From positions 38,172,431-38,236,430 of the forward strand of contig NC_082696.1 of assembly GCF_949987515.2 (NCBI RefSeq): a stretch of DNA of 64,000 nucleotides. Reading direction: 5' to 3'. The notes under the pieces were generated by a model. It worked only from the letters and a program-made list of their open reading frames with translations. It ran no database searches and was not told where the DNA came from. Position numbers and translations under genes: made by a program. This DNA comes from Delphinus delphis. Taxonomy: Eukaryota; Chordata; Mammalia; Artiodactyla; Delphinidae. Shown here piece after piece: positions 59,300 through 64,000 of the stretch; the stretch's first letter is position 1; each line of letters begins with the position of its first letter.

Positions 59300-59661
59300 T
59301 ATTTTTTTTCAAAAGTTATTTATGTATTTATTTATTTTGGCTGCATTGGGTCTTCATTGCTGCGTGCGGACTTTCTCTAGTTGCGGCGAGCGGGGGCTAC
59401 TCTTCATTGCAGTCCGTGGGCTTCTCATTGCGGTGGCTTCTCTCGTTGCGGAGCATGGGCTCTAGGCACGCGGATTTCAGTAGTTGCAGAACGCGGGCTC
59501 AGTAGTTGCGGCACGTGAGCCCTAGAGCACGCGGGCTTCAGTAGTTGTGGCACACAGGCTTAGTTGTTCCACGGCATGTGGGATCTTCCTGGACCAGGGT
59601 GTGAACCAGTGTCCCCTGCGTTAGCAGGTGGATTCTTAACCACTGCGCCATCAGGGAAGTA
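59300..59661 (-). mobile_element. Older, long-form CHR-related SINE
   Basis: Antisense, about 360 bp, with repeated CAGTAGTTG(C/T)GGCAC units and CG-rich text. Flanked by diverged AGAAATGC(T/C)TTA(A/C)TACAT duplications (from 59279 and 59664). Confidence 0.88.
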
Positions 59662-60443
59662 CCAGAAATGCCTTACTACATTTTTAAATTCTCAAAGATT
59701 GTGTTTGTTAGAACTATAATAAAAATTGAGTATTAATTATGCAACAGAACTGATCTTTGGTCATCAGTGTGCTCAATACAGAATCCGATGATCATTAGCA
59801 AGTTCTAATTTACTTGTAATAGTGAGTAGAAAAAACCTTCTAGTTTTGTCATTACACTCTATCTCCACAAACTATAATATATGCAGGTATTTGATGCAAT
59901 TTTGTAAAATTTTAAATAGGATGACAAAAACATATTGAAGAATAAAATCTGGTTTTCAGCTTGTAAATTTAGATACTGGTCCAGAATCCAAAATCCAATT
60001 CATATATGTGAAAGAGCAATGAAATATATTATCATTCCATCATAGATACCCATCTTAAATATAGTGACAATTAACATTTGTATAATCATTTACTGCCCTT
60101 TGTTTTCATGTATCTTACCTCACTAGATGATGTGAAGTAGGGAAGTTATTATCATTGTACAGATGACCACACTGAGGCTCAGAATGTGTATGCCACTTTT
60201 TCATGGTCATAAGGCTGTTGAGACAGGAGAATTAGGTTTGAACTCATGCCTTGCAGTGCTGGGTGCCCTATTTGTTCAAACACCGAGGTGCTTCCTCCTT
60301 AAAAAGAAGTCTGCTATTTGTTGTTGTCTATATGATCCAATTCTGTCTCAGGAGAGACCATCTAAATTTGATTTTTTGTCTGTTTCTGCAAGGTGGTCTG
60401 TTGTCACCGCTGCCAAAAAGCCTGCATGTTAAAAGCAGTTGTT
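59662..60443. other. Intergenic, possible MIR-like piece
   Basis: Sequence at about 60085-60260 (TTATTATCATTGTACAGATG, ACTGAGGCTCAGAATGTG) resembles an old MIR-type SINE. No gene was seen. Confidence 0.45.
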
Positions 60444-60656
60444 GGGCTTCCCTGGTGGCGCAGTGGTTGAGAGTCCGCCTGCCGATGCAGGGGACACGGG
60501 TTCATGCCCCGGTCCGCTAAGATCCCACCTGCCGTGGAGCGGCTGCTCCCGTGAGCCATGGCCGCTGAGCCTGTGCGTCCGGAGTCTGTGCTCCGCAACG
60601 GGAGAGGCCACAACAGTGAGAGGCCCGCGTACCGAAAAAAATAAAAAAATAAAAAA
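60444..60656 (+). mobile_element. CHR SINE
   Basis: Full-length sense copy flanked by AA(A/T)AAGCAGTTGTT duplications (60431-60443 and 60657-60669). Confidence 0.95.
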
Positions 60657-61304
60657 ATAAGCAGTTGTTCTCTGGACTCCTCGATCTGATACCTCTCCCA
60701 CAAGAAACTTAGTCACTTTTCCCAAAGGAGGAGATTACAGCTCTTCCTTTTTCAAAACACCATGGCTGTTTTCTCTTCTATTCCTACAACAATTGATCAA
60801 AAACCAAGCACTCTCTTCAAATAAATGTATTTAACAGTCTTGGCGTATCTCTCAGTCCCCATGACAGTGCCAAGCGGTGAGATTTATGCCAACATTCAGC
60901 AGGTTCTGTTTGCCTAAATGTCCATTCAGAGTTGCATCTGAGCTGCAAATATTTTAGCAGAGAATGACCAGGCACTGAAGGCTCTAGAAATGATGAATGT
61001 ATTATACATGACCCCCAGGCTTCTAGAAAACCTACTGAGAAAAGTTATTTTTTTTTTTCAATTTCCAAACAACTCAAGACCCTAGATATAAAACCAAGAA
61101 TTAATCCACACAGGAGTTCTCAAGTGTAATGTCAGAGAAAATAATAACTGTATAAGTATTTTTGTGATAATATAGCACAAAATACATATGATCAAGGCTT
61201 AGATTGTCTCTTTCCTCAGGGAGTTCAGACAGTTCCTCGTTTTAATGTGTCCTTTAAGAACTACAGGGTGATTGTGTGTCATATATAGGAGGTACTCACC
61301 ATTG

Positions 61305-61490
61305 TTATAGAGGCTGGCTTTGAATCCCAAATCTGTCTCTTACAGCTTATAGCTATGTGGCAATGGGCAAGTAACTTCTTCATTATACATGTTAGTTTCC
61401 TCAAGAGTAAGTTTCCAATATCAGTTACCTCACTGCATATGCCCAGGGTTGTGAGCTCAGGAAATAAGAAAATGCTAAGCACTTTCTACT
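61305..61490 (+). mobile_element. MIR SINE
   Basis: MIR order of phrases: GGCTGGCTTTGAATCCCAAA, GGCAATGGGCAAGTAACTTC and GTTAGTTTCCTCAAGAGTAA. Confidence 0.7.
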
Positions 61491-62239
61491 GACTGACCTT
61501 GACACTGTGTAAGTAGGAAGTGGGTTTTGACAGATGTACACCCACCTGAAGTCACCACCACTACAAATAAGATTCATAACTTTTCTATACCTCCTAGAAG
61601 TTTTCTCATGTCCCTTTTACTCTGGATTTTAAAGTTCATTTCTACCATTTTTCTTAAAATACTTTTGTAAAATCCCTATATTATCTGCTCTCTGATGATT
61701 ATCTTTGAATGAAGGCAATTCTGTTTAAGCTATCTATTGCTGAAACTGTGAGTAGGAAAGAATCATATCAGCCTGGTTGTGATTACTTTGTCTCAAAAAC
61801 TCCTTAACAGAATTCTTACTTGCAGGTATATCTCATCTCCAGAGTCTGAGAAATTCTACTAGATTCATAATAGAGTTCTGAACAAATTAACATAAACTTC
61901 TCTTCCATTGATAGTCATCAACATCTGCACAGGTGATTAGCAAACACATATATCCTTCATGCTGTCAAAATAAAAGCCCACGATTTGCAAAATCGTTTAT
62001 CCATGTGACTATTATTCAGCCCTGCCTGACCAGCTAAGGGATCTCAGATATACTTTTTAGCCTACCTACACCTCAGACCTTGACATCTGAAATCAATCAT
62101 CATTGATCTCGCAACCTAGGGCTTACTGTTTGCCTTTGGAGACCTCTACTCGTTGATAAGATTTGCAGATATAGTCACATATATGCAGACTGTAGTGTCC
62201 TAAGTCTGATCCAAATTTGAATTTTTGGCCTTTTTCAAA

Positions 62240-62256
62240 GGTTAGGGTTAGGGTTA
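62240..62256 (+). repeat. Short telomere-like repeat
   Basis: GGTTAGGGTTAGGGTTA, nearly three units of the vertebrate telomere hexamer, inside AT-rich DNA. Confidence 0.9.
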
Positions 62257-64000
62257 CAATAAAGATGGAGTTTTTCATCTTTATGTTTCATTTTCTTCCT
62301 GCTCAAAGGTAATAATAGTTTAAAATCCTTTACTCAGCCATCTTCTGCTCCCAAGCTATATCCAGAATTCAATTTGAAATTTGATCAAAGTATCTGAAAT
62401 AACATGAAGCCTTTCCTAATCCCCTTTGGAATAATAATTTTCTTTCCTCTTAACTCCCATAACTTTTTATACATTCGGCATTCGGCATACTTCGGAGATA
62501 TTTGTATAAATATCCCTCTTTCCCAGGGAACTGTATTTTCAAGATATAGAATGTTTTTATTCAATTTGTACCTGTAGACCTGAGTGTAATGTTTGACATA
62601 ATATAGACTTTTCTCATGTTCCATTTTTATAAGCTAATTTAATCAATTAATAAGTGATTGAATGAAAACCTTTGTTGTGGACATGATGGAGATGTATATT
62701 TTGAAAGACAGTTTAATTATGTGAAAACACATCTGTGTTCAAACAGTGTGATTAATAGAGTGATGACAGTCTGGAAGAGAGTGCTCTAGTGTGTGTTAAA
62801 GTCACTATATCTGATTCTGGCCTCTCAATATTTCTTAACTTGAACTTGGTAAATTAAGGATGATTTGTCTTTAAAGCAAGGGCTGATTATAACACAGAGC
62901 TGGGACATAGCCATGCAAAGTACCAACATATATTTCAAACAGTTACATTTAAAATAAAGGATAATAAAACTATGTGACCTATTAAGGCAATTGCATAAAT
63001 ATATGAGCATAGAAACATGGCAAGATGTATAGCTAGGCAATGTAAATTTTATTGATGTGTTTTGAGAAAAAAATTTGGTAATATTTTACTATATTTGTAT
63101 TTCCAACAGATTTTCTCCTACAGTAGTATTATTTATATAATCAGAAATATATTTTTGAAAATATAAACAAACATGAACAAGATTTCTCAATAAGATGGAG
63201 TAATGAATTAAAACTAGTAAGATTAAATATGACGAAAATTAAGATAAATGCCTACATTTATTCCTAATGTGCATTATAGGATCTTGGCTTAAAGAAGACC
63301 TATAAGAAAAATAACTTGGATACAAGCATAGTATGAGCCAATGGTGGCTACTATAGCAGTGCTAAAAGAGTATGTGAAGTTGTAGGCATACTTCCAGAAA
63401 CAAAACATTCAGATGAAGAAAAATACTAGGATTTATGATCTTCATTGTTTATGCTACCTAGAGAGGAACTATTGGTGTTATTTCTCTGTACTATATTTCA
63501 AAAAGATATTAACAAACTAGAAGGCATTCACAGTTAGGGTACAGGAAGACCAGTCTAGAAACCAAGGCAAATGGGAAAGATATGGGAAGAAGAAGAAACA
63601 TGAGGAAGCATGATGCTTGTCAACAAACGTATAAAGATCATCCTGCTGACGAGGACCTAAAAAAAAAAAAAAAATGCAGATTTGCTAATGTCATGATTGT
63701 CTGCCATTTGTTTTGGTTCTGTATACTGGAGCTATATGACACACTTCCACCAGTAAGGGAGACTTCTGCTGGTAGGGATTATCCCCTGAAGGTTTAATTT
63801 AGCGTCTCCCTTTGTGGGAGCGATAGGAGTGGGGGCTAAGCATTTACGATTTGAAAAATACAACTAGATTATACATTGACACACTTCTCAGTGATTGTAG
63901 TGGTGGTTGAATTTCTACTTGGCTCATTGAGATTACCTGCTTTAAGCACTTACTCTACGCCAAGCATTCTATTTAGCACTTTACATAAATTACCTCATTT

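Larger units (their letters stand above)
60670..64000. other. Intergenic tail of the window
   Basis: One MIR (61305-61490), a short telomere-like GGTTAG run (62240-62256) and a possible MIR at the right edge (63930-64000). No exon was recognised. A gene of the human neighbourhood such as CLVS2 would lie further on. Confidence 0.55.

Noticed and set aside
1..64000. CRISPR arrays, operons, phage or plasmid genes
   Set aside because: None seen. Spliced TRDN exons and mammalian SINEs and LINEs show that this is a mammalian nuclear genome.

Overview
The window is mammalian nuclear DNA, most likely from a cetacean and probably a toothed whale. It carries many copies of the tRNA-derived CHR SINE (opening GGGCTTCCCTGGTGGCGCAG, CG-rich body, A-rich tail) and the matching cetartiodactyl L1 family. 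No BovB or typical ruminant-only repeats were recognised. It is AT-rich and gene-poor.

The only host gene recognised is TRDN (triadin) on the + strand. Positions 292-42918 hold the last thirteen coding exons, which encode the lysine/glutamate-rich lumenal tail of the long skeletal-muscle isoform and its conserved C-terminus. Twelve internal exons are 18-48 nt long and sit in introns of about 0.6 to 24 kb. They were found by matching short acceptor-exon-donor units to the recalled human triadin tail. All are phase 1 at both ends except the exon at 10598-10632. That exon is 35 nt, and its only usable donor lies one base too early. Splicing it in would shift the frame to a TGA in the next exon, whereas reading through gives a short tail, a stop and a canonical poly(A) signal. 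This is the most interesting local observation. It suggests that in this animal the exon is skipped, or has become an alternative 3' end, or contains an assembly error.

Layout: 1-14190 holds ten exons in short introns, with three same-direction CHR SINEs at 7.5-10.3 kb. Positions 14191-38091 form one 24-kb intron built largely of mobile DNA: an LTR-like block, a 1.6-kb L1, an old L1 with a younger L1 inside it, a near full-length antisense L1 (about 27.06-34.39 kb, ORF1 open, ORF2 broken, CHR inserted), MIRs and older CHR copies. Positions 38092-42918 hold the last three exons. Positions 42919 to about 45.73 kb are the probable 3' UTR. The rest to 64000 is intergenic, with SINEs, L1 pieces, microsatellites and no supported gene. 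In the human map CLVS2 lies beyond the TRDN 3' end in convergent orientation, but no CLVS2 exon was recognised here.

No CRISPR array, operon, tRNA/rRNA gene or prokaryote-type system is present. Exon assignments rest on sequence seen here plus recalled human triadin. Repeat subfamily names and old-repeat boundaries are approximate because no library search could be run.
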